From Negativibacillus massiliensis (GTDB lineage Bacteria > Bacillota > Clostridia > Oscillospirales > Ruminococcaceae), in NCBI RefSeq assembly GCF_900148495.1, contig NZ_FTRU01000008.1, forward strand, positions 1,240,001-1,304,000: DNA of 64,000 nucleotides. The letters run 5' to 3'. The notes under the pieces were generated by a model that was not told where the DNA came from, ran no database searches, and saw only the letters and a program-made list of their open reading frames with translations. The first letter of the stretch is position 1. Each line of letters begins with the position of its first letter. This document shows positions 1 to 7,882 of the stretch, piece after piece. Made by a program: the position numbers and the translations under genes.

Positions 1-447
1 TACCCCGTCAATTAACAGAATAACAAATCCCGCCATCAAAAAGGTAAACAACTCATCATAGGTAAAAAACTCTTTCTGATCTCCGGAAAAAACGGTGTTT
101 TTGCTCACCCAATGGGCTACTGCCTCGCCATCCGCATTTGGGATGGAAACTTCGCTGAGAGGGCGCACCATAATCTGGGTAAACATCTGAAGATTAATCA
201 TTCCCTCACACATCAAAATTCCAACTTTTACCCCGCTGACCTCGATTTGACGATCAAGCAGGTCGCTGGTATTTTGCGAAAAAGCACGGATTTTTACCAT
301 GTTTTCCATCAGGTCCTTTTGAAGCCGTACCTGTGCGTCCTTTCTGGAACCGACACCCTGCGGGATAGACGAATCAAACAATCCCCCCTGTTCCTGCGAC
401 TTTTTGTTGTTTTGAGAGGAAAACATTTCTTTCCAAATGTTGTTCAT
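1..447 (-). CDS. Spore germination protein, GerA family (N-terminal part, cut by window edge)
   Basis: Only the first 149 codons are present; the gene runs off the left edge. The ATG lies at 445-447 on the complement. The protein has a polar N-terminus, then the stretch DRQIEVSGVKVGILMCEG and, near the edge, YDELFTFLMAGFVILLIDG. This pattern matches the soluble N-terminal domain of GerAA/SpoVAF-type germinant receptor subunits, which sit in the inner membrane of the spore. It is the main hint that the organism forms endospores. Which GerA paralogue it is cannot be told from this fragment. Confidence 0.7.
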   Translation of the reverse strand, partial: MNNIWKEMFSSQNNKKSQEQGGLFDSSIPQGVGSRKDAQVRLQKDLMENMVKIRAFSQNTSDLLDRQIEVSGVKVGILMCEGMINLQMFTQIMVRPLSEVSIPNADGEAVAHWVSKNTVFSGDQKEFFTYDELFTFLMAGFVILLIDGV

Positions 448-554
448 TGTTCCACTTCCTCATTTTACAAATTCTTTTCCCTCCTAGTATCTGCATAAAA
501 CATCCATTTTATACCGATACTATCTGCATGAAAATTTGAAAGGAAAGTGGTTTT

Positions 555-1232
555 ATGCTCGTCTCCTTCTTAAGGACACTCATTTTGTACATTGTTGTCA
601 TCTTTGGAATGCGCATTATGGGAAAACGCCAGCTCGGCCAGTTACAGCCCTCTGAACTGGTCATCACTATCTTGATTTCCAACATTGCCACCCTGCCAAT
701 TGAAAACAGCGACGTTCCTCTGATTCTTGGCATTATTCCGATTTTAACCCTCATGTGCTTTGAGGTCATCCTGTCCGTTTTGACACTAAAGAGCATTCGT
801 TTTCGTCGTCTGATCTGGGGAAACACCAAAATCCTGATTCAAGATGGAAAAATCAAACAGCAGGAACTTGCTGACCTTCGCTATTCGGTAGATGACCTGA
901 TGGAACAGCTTCGCACCAACGGCATCTTTGATCTGCGCGAAGTGGAGTTTGCCCTTACTGAAACGACCGGACAGCTTTCCATCTGCAAAAAGACCTCCTG
1001 CGAAACGCTCAATCCCAAAACAGCCGGCATCAAGGTAACCGAAACCCCTCCGCCTTCCATCGTCATCAGCGATCGAAAGGTGCTGTCTGAAGGTATGAAA
1101 AACTGTATGCTTTCTCAGAAAGAGTTGGATCGTATTCTGAAAAAAGAAGGATACAAGCCAGAGGAAGTTTTCCTGATGACCTGTACCCCACAAAAGGATT
1201 ATTATATTGTTCCGCTGGAAAAGAAACACTAG
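555..1232 (+). CDS. DUF421 / YetF-family membrane protein
   Basis: This 225-residue protein has three hydrophobic segments in the first 75 residues, with the family signature FGMRIMGKRQLGQLQPSELV between the first two. A soluble C-terminal part follows, containing SVDDLMEQLRTNGIFDLREV, which is the typical YetF fold region. The cellular role of YetF proteins is poorly defined; in spore formers some affect spore or membrane properties. The start is preceded by GAAAGGAAAG. It is followed after 15 bases by a DUF4363-like gene, a pairing that recurs in Clostridia, so the two are probably co-transcribed. Confidence 0.85.
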   Translation: MLVSFLRTLILYIVVIFGMRIMGKRQLGQLQPSELVITILISNIATLPIENSDVPLILGIIPILTLMCFEVILSVLTLKSIRFRRLIWGNTKILIQDGKIKQQELADLRYSVDDLMEQLRTNGIFDLREVEFALTETTGQLSICKKTSCETLNPKTAGIKVTETPPPSIVISDRKVLSEGMKNCMLSQKELDRILKKEGYKPEEVFLMTCTPQKDYYIVPLEKKH

Positions 1233-1247
1233 CCGGGAGGTATTTTC

Positions 1248-1628
1248 TTGAAACGTCTTTATGCCACCATCGCCTTACTTTTGGGTATTCTTTCGCTTTC
1301 TCTGTTTGCTTTGTTCCAATGCAGGTACTACTGCACACAAACTGCTGAACAGGTTTCTCAAATTATTCAATATGCAGAAAATGGCCGCCTGGATCAGGCA
1401 GCCATTCTTGCTGAGCAGTTGAGTGAGTCATGGAGCAAAACAAAGAACTCCATGGTATGGTATATCCGGTACGAACCTCTGGAACGAATCAGTGACATCA
1501 CTTCCCATTTGGAGTTTCTTGCCAGATACAATGATCTTCCACAGCTGATGGCACAGGCAAACCAATTGCTTACCTGTGTTCATGAGCTTTATGATAACGA
1601 GCTTCCTCTTCTTCGAAATCTTGTTTAA
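1248..1628 (+). CDS. DUF4363-like small membrane-anchored protein
   Basis: This 126-residue protein uses a TTG start, chosen because GGGAGG lies 8 bases upstream and the next residues form a clean N-terminal membrane anchor (about residues 4-24). The rest is a helical extracytoplasmic domain with SWSKTKNSMVWYIRYEPLE and an alternating hydrophobic pattern, as in DUF4363 proteins. It sits directly behind the DUF421 gene and probably works with it. The family assignment is from recognised pattern, not from a search, and no enzymatic motif is visible. It ends 9 bases from the convergent nrdR, with no terminator between them. Confidence 0.65.
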   Translation: MKRLYATIALLLGILSLSLFALFQCRYYCTQTAEQVSQIIQYAENGRLDQAAILAEQLSESWSKTKNSMVWYIRYEPLERISDITSHLEFLARYNDLPQLMAQANQLLTCVHELYDNELPLLRNLV

Positions 1629-1637
1629 ATCAGGAAT

Positions 1638-2114
1638 TTATTTCAGGATGTTCTCGCTTTCTTTTTCTTCCAAAATTTTTCTCAGCTCATCCATAAATGA
1701 GTTAATATCCTGAAATTCCCGATAAACAGATGCAAAACGAACATATGCTACCTGATCGACCTGACGCAGCTGTTCCATTGCAAGCTCCCCGATTTTCTGG
1801 GAGCTCACTTCCCCTTCCAGAGAGTTTTTCAGCTTCTGTTCGATTTGATCGACCATCTGTTCCAGGCATTTGAGTGACACCGGCCTTTTTTCGCATGCCC
1901 GCAACAGCCCATTGAGCAGTTTATCGCGATTGAACGGTTCAATCGTATTGTCTTTTTTTACTACCATCAATGGTGTCGTTTCAACAATCTCATAGGTCGT
2001 AAACCGTTTTCCACAGCGCATACACTCTCTGCGCCGGCGGATTTTTTCATCCTCATCCGTCGGTCTTGAATCGATTACCTTACTTTCGGAATATTGACAG
2101 TATGGACATTTCAT
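1638..2114 (-). CDS. nrdR: Transcriptional repressor NrdR
   Basis: NrdR represses ribonucleotide reductase genes in response to dATP/ATP status. The 158-residue protein has the usual length. It starts with a zinc ribbon (Cys3, Cys6, Cys31, Cys34, the last pair in CMRCGKRF) and continues with the ATP-cone domain ([20 protein letters not shown], then [11 protein letters not shown]). No ribonucleotide reductase gene is near. The gene appears to have its own promoter and an unusually structured 5' untranslated region at 2137-2209. Confidence 0.95.
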   Translation of the reverse strand: MKCPYCQYSESKVIDSRPTDEDEKIRRRRECMRCGKRFTTYEIVETTPLMVVKKDNTIEPFNRDKLLNGLLRACEKRPVSLKCLEQMVDQIEQKLKNSLEGEVSSQKIGELAMEQLRQVDQVAYVRFASVYREFQDINSFMDELRKILEEKESENILK

Positions 2115-2136
2115 ATCTCGGGATTCCTTTCCTTTA

Positions 2137-2209
2137 GGCGCCTTTTGGCGCCAGCATCTTCTATGATGTCGGACGGTTTGTCTGAGACAGGGGAGATTTC
2201 CCCTGTCTC
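2137..2209 (-). other. Two strong hairpins in the nrdR leader
   Basis: Bases 2184-2194 and 2199-2209 form a perfect 11-bp stem (GAGACAGGGGA with its complement) around a 4-base loop. Nearer the gene, GGCGCC-TTTT-GGCGCC (2137-2152) forms a second short hairpin. Neither is followed by a T-run on either strand, so they do not look like terminators. They may protect the mRNA or serve as a regulator site. Confidence 0.6.
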
Positions 2210-2219
2210 GCTTGGAAAT

Positions 2220-2250
2220 ATTATACCATACTGCACACCGATTTGTACAA
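2220..2250 (-). promoter_or_regulatory. Candidate sigma-A promoter for nrdR
   Basis: On the complement a TATAAT box (2220-2225) is preceded by TGG, giving an extended -10. A TTGTAC lies 19 bases upstream (2245-2250). Spacing is longer than optimal, so the extended -10 probably matters. Transcription would start near 2213, leaving a leader of about 100 nt. Confidence 0.5.
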
Positions 2251-2267
2251 TCTTTTCCAGAAGTTTT

Positions 2268-2567
2268 TTATTCTCTCAACCCAAAAGGCTCCCCGTAAAT
2301 CGTTCCCAGAAAGTCTTCGATCACATCATCAAGGTGGCAAAGAGAAAGTTTTTCCCGATTGCACAATTCCACCAAGTGTTCCAAACAGGCTTTTTCGGTT
2401 GTAACATCCTTTCGCTGTTCGAGCTTATGACCTTTCCTGTAAGCGGCAATTCCATACGTTTTGATGGAAATTCCCTCTGTCATAAGCTCTGTTACGCTGT
2501 CTTCTATTCTATATTCGATTTCTTCTGGCTCCTGTTGATCCTTGCACCGCACGAAGTTATTTCTCAC
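2268..2567 (-). CDS. Small conserved-looking protein, possibly DUF6514 family
   Basis: A 99-residue soluble protein with alternating charged and hydrophobic residues: a strand-rich N-terminal half (EEIEYRIEDSVTELMTEG, then IKTYGIAAYRKG) and a helical C-terminal half (ACLEHLVELCNREKLSLCHLDDVIEDFLG). The YGI motif and length recall the small DUF6514 proteins of Clostridia, but this is from memory. No catalytic motif or signal peptide is visible. The start lies just inside the preceding intergenic region. It is upstream of nrdR but probably a separate unit. Function unknown. Confidence 0.55.
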   Translation of the reverse strand: MRNNFVRCKDQQEPEEIEYRIEDSVTELMTEGISIKTYGIAAYRKGHKLEQRKDVTTEKACLEHLVELCNREKLSLCHLDDVIEDFLGTIYGEPFGLRE

Positions 2568-2817
2568 CAGCTCTCACCTCAAATATTTCTTGTTTTTTCA
2601 AGGACTGGAAACAGTATCTCAGAAGTATTCCGCTGACGTTATTCACATCACTGCCTGAAGCTATTATATCATTCCCTTTTAGAACATGCTTTTGCAATGA
2701 TGCACAATTTCTGTCTGTCAAAAATCACTTGCTGTATACTTTAATGAAAAACCTTTGCTGTTTTTGGTCAAAATTAAATTTATCAGTCGAATATTGTCTA
2801 CTTTTCAGTTTTTTTAT

Positions 2818-3618
2818 TTAAAGTGTCGATATCAACTGTTCCAAATTGCGGTAGCCCAACAGAACTTCTTCTTCTTTTTCGTAGCTTTCGCGATATAGCT
2901 CCTGTAAAACAGTACCACAAAATCCACGCTCTTTCAATGCCTTTAACAGTTCCTCGAGTTTCATCTGACCCGATCCAACCGGCAGACAATCTTTGATTTC
3001 GTCGCTGTCACTGATGTGAACATGAACAATGCTGCTTCCCAGAAATCTTACATATTCCATCGGGTCCTGGCCAGAACGGATTGCCTGTTTAATATCCAGA
3101 ACAAATTTCATTTGTGGATAATATTCTTTGAGCTTTACAAAATATTCAGGATCTTTTCCTCTGCACCGCACTACATTTTCATAGGCAATGCTGACACCAT
3201 ATTCCCGTTGTGCCAGAAGGTCCATCTGTTTAATCTGTTCAAAGCCCTTTTCCAACGGCATCTTGCTGTATGGGCTGTCTCCATGAAAGACCAGCAGCTG
3301 GGCTCCTAAAATTTGTGCTGCCCGAAAATAGTTCCGGTAGATCTCCAGTCCGTCCTCAAACCGTCCTGGATATTCCGAGAAAAAATAGAGCGATTCACTG
3401 CCGGAAGTAAAGGGATGAACCGACGCAACACGGGTTCCTGCCTGTTTGCAGATCTGTGCCAGTTTTTGAACATAATCTTCCTTTAATTCGCGCGGGGAAT
3501 TAAAAAAGACTTCAATATTGGGAATATTCCATGCTGCCAGCTTTTGCACTGCATGGATTGTCTCTGTCGGAAAAAAACAGGCACTGGAAACTCCAACCTG
3601 AACCCTATCCTGCTGCAT
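2818..3618 (-). CDS. Sugar phosphate isomerase/epimerase (xylose-isomerase-like TIM barrel)
   Basis: A 266-residue protein with the alternating strand-helix layout of the AP-endonuclease-2/xylose isomerase-like TIM barrel. Metal-binding type positions are visible: NIEVFF, VASVHPF, LLVFHGD, IAYENV (Glu), FVLDIKQA (Asp), VHVHISD and a final QELY (Glu). Such proteins act on sugars, inositols or similar polyols; the substrate cannot be read from the sequence. The start ATG follows GGAGATGATCGG. It lies 44 bases downstream of a HAD phosphatase gene on the same strand, so the two may form an operon. Confidence 0.8.
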   Translation of the reverse strand: MQQDRVQVGVSSACFFPTETIHAVQKLAAWNIPNIEVFFNSPRELKEDYVQKLAQICKQAGTRVASVHPFTSGSESLYFFSEYPGRFEDGLEIYRNYFRAAQILGAQLLVFHGDSPYSKMPLEKGFEQIKQMDLLAQREYGVSIAYENVVRCRGKDPEYFVKLKEYYPQMKFVLDIKQAIRSGQDPMEYVRFLGSSIVHVHISDSDEIKDCLPVGSGQMKLEELLKALKERGFCGTVLQELYRESYEKEEEVLLGYRNLEQLISTL

Positions 3619-3662
3619 CCGATCATCTCCTTATCTTCACAAATTCATTCTATATGCTTTCT

Positions 3663-4322
3663 CTATGCCATCAGCTTTTTAACCAGCTGCGGCAGCTGGG
3701 AAGGTTTTTGGATCACATAGCACGCATCGTGTTCTTCCAGCTCCTCACGGGTACGAAAGCCCCATTCCACCCCGATTGTGGTGATTCCCGCATTCTTTCC
3801 GGTGTCCATATCAACACTGGAATCTCCGCAATAAAGACATTCTTCCGGTTTGACTCCCAGCTTTTCCAAAGCCAAAAACAGTCCGGTTGGGTCCGGCTTT
3901 ACCGGAATTCCAGCACGGTTTCCTGCAATCAGCTCAAAACGTTCCCCAAAGAGGGTACGGCACAGCTTACCGGCAAACTCATCCGGTTTGTTGGAAAATA
4001 CTGCCAGCTTTAATCCCATCTTAGAAAGCTCATCCAGCGCCTCTTCCATCCCCTCATAAGGTTTTGTGTTGCGCAGGTAGTTTTTATCATAATATGCTTT
4101 GAATGCTGCCTTGACCTGATCGGCAAGTTCTTTGGTATACTTTTCTTCTCCGATTGCGCGGCGCATCTGGGTGTCTACTCCATTGCCGACAATTTTACGG
4201 TACTCCTCTATTTTATGCGGCGGCAGATTAAAATCCGCAAGTGCCTGATTGGTACATTCTCCCAAATCGGTCAGTGTATCACAAATTGTTCCGTCCAAAT
4301 CAAAAATGATTGCTTTTATCAT
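3663..4322 (-). CDS. HAD-family hydrolase, phosphoglycolate-phosphatase-like
   Basis: This 219-residue protein has all HAD motifs: IIFDLDGTICD (motif I, nucleophile Asp), AVFSNKP (motif II), KPDPTG (motif III lysine) and YCGDSSVDMDTGKNAG (motif IV). The helical cap between motifs I and II fits the Gph/PGPase subgroup. It probably dephosphorylates a small phosphorylated metabolite; phosphoglycolate is only the default guess. It precedes the TIM-barrel isomerase gene on the same strand. Confidence 0.85.
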   Translation of the reverse strand: MIKAIIFDLDGTICDTLTDLGECTNQALADFNLPPHKIEEYRKIVGNGVDTQMRRAIGEEKYTKELADQVKAAFKAYYDKNYLRNTKPYEGMEEALDELSKMGLKLAVFSNKPDEFAGKLCRTLFGERFELIAGNRAGIPVKPDPTGLFLALEKLGVKPEECLYCGDSSVDMDTGKNAGITTIGVEWGFRTREELEEHDACYVIQKPSQLPQLVKKLMA

Positions 4323-4396
4323 ATATATCCTTCTTTCCTTGACGGTCTTTTTTTATTTTAATCTTCCTTCCTCTCCTTGTCAAACATAGTTTTCTC

Positions 4397-4425
4397 TTGA
4401 ACAATCTCTTTTTAGCGTCTATAAT
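4397..4425 (+). promoter_or_regulatory. Sigma-A-type promoter of rarA
   Basis: TTGAAC (4397-4402) and TATAAT (4420-4425) are separated by exactly 17 bases. Transcription would start near 4432, about 65 bases before the rarA ATG. Confidence 0.7.
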
Positions 4426-4495
4426 GATATTATTCTTTCGTTCACTGGAAATCTAAATTGACAGAACGCTTGTATCCTAAAGGAGGACTGTCATC

Positions 4496-5800
4496 ATGAA
4501 TGCACCACTTGCGGACCAGATGCGCCCGCAGACCATCGATGAAGTGGTTGGACAAAGCCATATTCTTTCCAAAAATGGAATTCTATACCGCATTGCTCAA
4601 TCCGGTCATGCAACCAATCTGATTTTTTACGGTCCGCCTGGAACCGGCAAAACTACCGTCGCCCGCATCATTGCAAAGCAGGCTGGCAAAAAGCTGTATA
4701 AGCTCAACGGCACCACCGCCAGCACCGCTGACTTTAAGGAAATCATCTCTTCTCTGGATACCTTTGAAGGGATGAACGGTGTTGTTTTGTATCTGGATGA
4801 GATCCAGTATCTCAACAAAAAGCAGCAGCAAACCCTTCTGGAATTTCTGGAAAACGGACAGATTACCCTGATTGCTTCCACCACAGAAAATCCATATTTT
4901 TATATTTATAACGCTATCATTTCACGAAGCACCGTCTTTGAATTTAAGCCGGTCACTCCGGAAGAAATCGAAAAGGCTCTTGTCCGCGGTGTAAAGATTT
5001 TGGAATCTCAAGCTCAGGAACAGGGATTCTCCCTTACTGTTGAAGACCATGTTCTGCGCAGCATTGCTCTTTCCTGCGGCGGTGATGTCCGCAAATCCAT
5101 CAATACACTGGAAGTAGCCTTTTTATCTGCACCGGTAACAGACGGTGTTAAATCCATCACTGCAGAGCAACTGCGAAGCATCTCCCAGCGGGCTGCCTTG
5201 CGCTATGACAAAAGCGATGATGTCCACTACGATCTTCTTTCCGCCCTGCAAAAATCTATCCGGGGCTCGGATGAAAATGCAGCACTGCATTATCTTGCAC
5301 GCCTGCTGGAAGCAGGAGACCTCATCTCGCCCTGCCGCCGTCTGCTCGTGATTGCAAGTGAGGATGTCGGCATGGCATATCCAATGTGTGCCGTTATCGT
5401 CAAAGCCTGTGTGGACAGTGCATTGCAGCTGGGACTTCCTGAAGCGCGTATTCCGCTTGCTCAGGCGGTTGTCACCATGGCTACCGCACCGAAATCCAAT
5501 TCCTCCTATATGGCGATCAATCAGGCCATTGCGGATGTCCGTGCCGGAAAAATCGGCGATTTCCCTCGTTGCCTGCAAAATAAGCATTTTGATGGTGCTG
5601 AAGTAGAAAACAAAGGTCAGTTTTACAAATACCCTCACGACTATCCTGACCATTATGTCCGTCAGCAATATTTGCCGGATATTTTGCAGGGAACAGTATA
5701 TTATCATTTCGGTCAAAACAAAACCGAGGATGCTGCTCGCCGCTACCGGGAAACCCTGCTTTCCAATTTGGAAAAGCGCGAAAAAGGACAGATAAATTAA
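4496..5800 (+). CDS. rarA: Replication-associated recombination protein RarA (MgsA)
   Basis: RarA is a AAA+ ATPase acting at stalled replication forks, related to clamp-loader subunits. The 434-residue protein begins with PLADQMRPQTIDEVVGQ and has Walker A GPPGTGKT (residues 46-53), Walker B LYLDEIQ (Asp101-Glu102), a sensor-1 STTENP and the C-terminal tetramerisation region with SEDVGMAYP and PHDYPDHYV, typical of the MgsA family. An AAAGGAGG ribosome site precedes the ATG. It is monocistronic, with its own promoter and a strong terminator behind. Confidence 0.95.
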   Translation: MNAPLADQMRPQTIDEVVGQSHILSKNGILYRIAQSGHATNLIFYGPPGTGKTTVARIIAKQAGKKLYKLNGTTASTADFKEIISSLDTFEGMNGVVLYLDEIQYLNKKQQQTLLEFLENGQITLIASTTENPYFYIYNAIISRSTVFEFKPVTPEEIEKALVRGVKILESQAQEQGFSLTVEDHVLRSIALSCGGDVRKSINTLEVAFLSAPVTDGVKSITAEQLRSISQRAALRYDKSDDVHYDLLSALQKSIRGSDENAALHYLARLLEAGDLISPCRRLLVIASEDVGMAYPMCAVIVKACVDSALQLGLPEARIPLAQAVVTMATAPKSNSSYMAINQAIADVRAGKIGDFPRCLQNKHFDGAEVENKGQFYKYPHDYPDHYVRQQYLPDILQGTVYYHFGQNKTEDAARRYRETLLSNLEKREKGQIN

Positions 5801-5833
5801 TTATCAATCTTTATATTCTGGGAAAAACTGTTT

Positions 5834-5870
5834 AAAAAAACCTCCGTTTTTAAAACACGGAGGTTTTTTT
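5834..5870. terminator. Bidirectional intrinsic terminator between rarA and thiT
   Basis: A7CCTCCGT (5834-5847) pairs with ACGGAGGT7 (5857-5870) around a 9-base loop. A- and T-runs on both sides let it serve rarA (+) and thiT (-). Confidence 0.9.
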
Positions 5871-5871
5871 A

Positions 5872-6558
5872 TTACTGAATATCTTTTTTCTCCAAAAGTT
5901 TTGGTGCTGCCTTTGTAATAAAGAAAGCAACCACTACGGTCAATCCTATTTCTGGAACCAGGAAGAACAGGTTATAGATCAACGAATAAAGCACATACAG
6001 CGCTTTACCAGGGAACATGTCAACCAGAGTCTGTCCCCATGCATAGAATCCGTCCTGTGTAAAGAACCATTCGCCCCAGATACCAAAGAAGATCGCACCC
6101 GAAATAACGTGTGCAATATAACGGAACAGGCCAGCTACCAAAATACCACAAACTAATGAAATGGGTTTATTTTTAATCTTATTGCGGAAGATGCCGCCGA
6201 ATCCCAGAACTGTGAAAGCTACTACATAATCCAGCAGGAAAATACCAAACGATGCAAGCAGCGGGCTTCCCGAGAAGAAACCGCCATTAAATACACCGTT
6301 TTCCACACCCAGTGCAGCTGCAGTAAAGGTTCCTTCTGCAATACCCTGAATTCCCTGAATCAGGCTGAACGCAAAGCAGGTGCACAATCCCCACTTGGTT
6401 CCGTAGCGGTAAGCAATCAAAATCACCGGCAGCATACAGCATGGGGTGATCGAGCCGCCAAACGGCAGTCGGAACAGTACGATAAAGGACAGGATGGTAG
6501 ACAGGGCGATCATCAGTGCGCTTTCAGTCAGGCGCTTTGTTCGAAAAGATTGGGTCAT
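5872..6558 (-). CDS. thiT: Thiamine transporter ThiT (ECF S-component)
   Basis: ThiT binds thiamine in the membrane and works with a shared ECF energising module, not present in this window. The 228-residue protein has about six membrane segments. It shows the ThiT landmarks TESALMIALSTILSFIVLF, a Gly-rich loop FGGSITPCCMLPV, IQGIQG, GIWGEWFF and YALYSLIYN-like residues near the C-terminus. The ATG at 6556-6558 is preferred over an in-frame start 20 codons upstream, because GAGAGGAG sits right before it and the upstream extension lies in riboswitch sequence. The TPP riboswitch supports the substrate call. Confidence 0.92.
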   Translation of the reverse strand: MTQSFRTKRLTESALMIALSTILSFIVLFRLPFGGSITPCCMLPVILIAYRYGTKWGLCTCFAFSLIQGIQGIAEGTFTAAALGVENGVFNGGFFSGSPLLASFGIFLLDYVVAFTVLGFGGIFRNKIKNKPISLVCGILVAGLFRYIAHVISGAIFFGIWGEWFFTQDGFYAWGQTLVDMFPGKALYVLYSLIYNLFFLVPEIGLTVVVAFFITKAAPKLLEKKDIQ

Positions 6559-6625
6559 AATATTTGCTCCTCTCAAAATAAAAAATGCCGCCCCGGATAC
6601 ATGGACGACAGAAAGCAAATCCTAT

Positions 6626-6726
6626 GACAGATCCCTCCGCCGGCATTACCCGGATCAGGTTTAGGGTTAAAAGATCCATACATCTTTCTCTCAGCCGCAA
6701 TTGGTGCAGCACCCCTTCTTTTATAA
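6626..6726 (-). promoter_or_regulatory. TPP riboswitch (THI element) of thiT
   Basis: Read on the complement, the leader contains the hallmark blocks in order: GGGGTGC, CTGAGA, then ACCTGATCCGGGTAATGCCGG and AGGGA. These are the conserved thiamine pyrophosphate aptamer segments. About 70 bases separate the aptamer from the thiT ATG; there is no obvious T-run, so control of translation initiation is more likely than termination. Confidence 0.95.
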
Positions 6727-6734
6727 GCGAACCT

Positions 6735-6763
6735 AGTTTAGCAAAATTTTCCCCTTTTGTCAA
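6735..6763 (-). promoter_or_regulatory. Sigma-A-type promoter of thiT
   Basis: On the complement TTGACA (6758-6763) and TAAACT (6735-6740) are 17 bases apart, placing the start near 6728, right at the beginning of the TPP aptamer. Confidence 0.75.
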
Positions 6764-6828
6764 CTTAAACCGACCAAAATTTTCTGTCAAACTCCTTTTT
6801 CTGCCAGAAAAATTTCATTTTTTGAATT

Positions 6829-6895
6829 ATTTTTGCAGGAAATCCGCAAAAATCCTGCGTTTTTCCTTGATTTTTGCAGGAATTACGGCTAAAAT
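6829..6895 (+). promoter_or_regulatory. Promoter and repeated GCAGGA sites upstream of the RpiR regulator
   Basis: TTGATT (6867-6872) and TAAAAT (6890-6895) are 17 bases apart. The 13-mer ATTTTTGCAGGAA occurs exactly twice, at 6829-6841 and 6870-6882, the second copy lying inside the -35/-10 spacer. An inverted TCCTGC core sits between them (6853-6858). This layout suggests an operator, perhaps for autoregulation. Confidence 0.5.
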
Positions 6896-7003
6896 AAGAA
6901 TTAGAAAGTATCCTGACTTTATTTTGCATCGAATATTGCATTTTGTATCTTGCCCTGTCTGTCAAAGGACAGGAGGAATAAAAATCACAAGGAGACTGCT
7001 GTG

Positions 7004-7882
7004 ATGAATCTAGATTTCCTAAACCAAATTGAAGCCAGATTACCTGAGTTTTCCAAAGCTCAGAAACGAATCGCTCACTATATCCTTGAACATTATGAAA
7101 AAGCTGCTTTCATGACTGCTTCCAAATTGGGATCTACCGTTGGAGTCAGCGAATCGACCGTGGTCCGTTTTGCCTCCGAAGTCGGTTGTGACGGTTATCC
7201 TCAGCTGCAAAAGGGATTGCAGGAAATCATCCGCAATCGTCTGACCTCTGTGCAGAGAATGGAGATCACCAACGATCAGATTGGCAGAAACAACGTTGTT
7301 GCAAAGGTTCTGTCGATGGATATGGAACGCATCAAACACACCATGGAAGAACTGGATACCAAAAATTTTGATGAAGCAGTTCAGAAAATCATTCATTCCC
7401 GCCGCATCTATATCATCGGTGTGCGCAGTGCTGCTTCGCTGGCAGGATTTTTGCAGTTTTACTTTACTCATATCTTTGATAATGTCCATCTGATCAACAC
7501 AACCAGCACCAGTGAAATGTTTGAACAGCTGTTCCGCATTTCTTCCGATGATGTCCTGATTCCAATCAGCTTCCCACGCTATTCTCAGCGCACCCTGAAA
7601 GCCGCCAAATATGCCCGCAATAAAGGTGCGGATGTCATTGCAATCACCGACTGTGCTGCTTCCCCTCTGGCATCGGTTGCCAATATCAGTCTGCTTGCTC
7701 GCAGCGACATGGCATCGTTTGTCGATTCCCTGGTAGCTCCACTGAGTGTGCTCAATGCTCTGGTGGTTGCAGTCGGACTGGAAAAACAGGACGAAATCAG
7801 CCAAACCTATGCACAGCTGGAACGCATCTGGGATGAATACAACGTCTACGAAAAAACGGAGGATGAATCTTTCCATGTCTGA
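7004..7882 (+). CDS. MurR/RpiR-family transcriptional regulator
   Basis: The 292-residue protein has an N-terminal RpiR helix-turn-helix (MTASKLGSTVGVSESTVVRFASEVG) and a C-terminal SIS sugar-phosphate-binding domain (IYIIGVRSAASLA, then LIPISFPRYS and VIAITD). Such regulators sense phosphosugars. The ATG at 7004 was chosen because AAGGAG lies 12 bases upstream and the HTH starts at the usual distance. Its end overlaps the next gene by 8 bases, so the two are co-translated. No sugar operon lies next to it, so the effector cannot be inferred. Confidence 0.9.
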   Translation: MNLDFLNQIEARLPEFSKAQKRIAHYILEHYEKAAFMTASKLGSTVGVSESTVVRFASEVGCDGYPQLQKGLQEIIRNRLTSVQRMEITNDQIGRNNVVAKVLSMDMERIKHTMEELDTKNFDEAVQKIIHSRRIYIIGVRSAASLAGFLQFYFTHIFDNVHLINTTSTSEMFEQLFRISSDDVLIPISFPRYSQRTLKAAKYARNKGADVIAITDCAASPLASVANISLLARSDMASFVDSLVAPLSVLNALVVAVGLEKQDEISQTYAQLERIWDEYNVYEKTEDESFHV

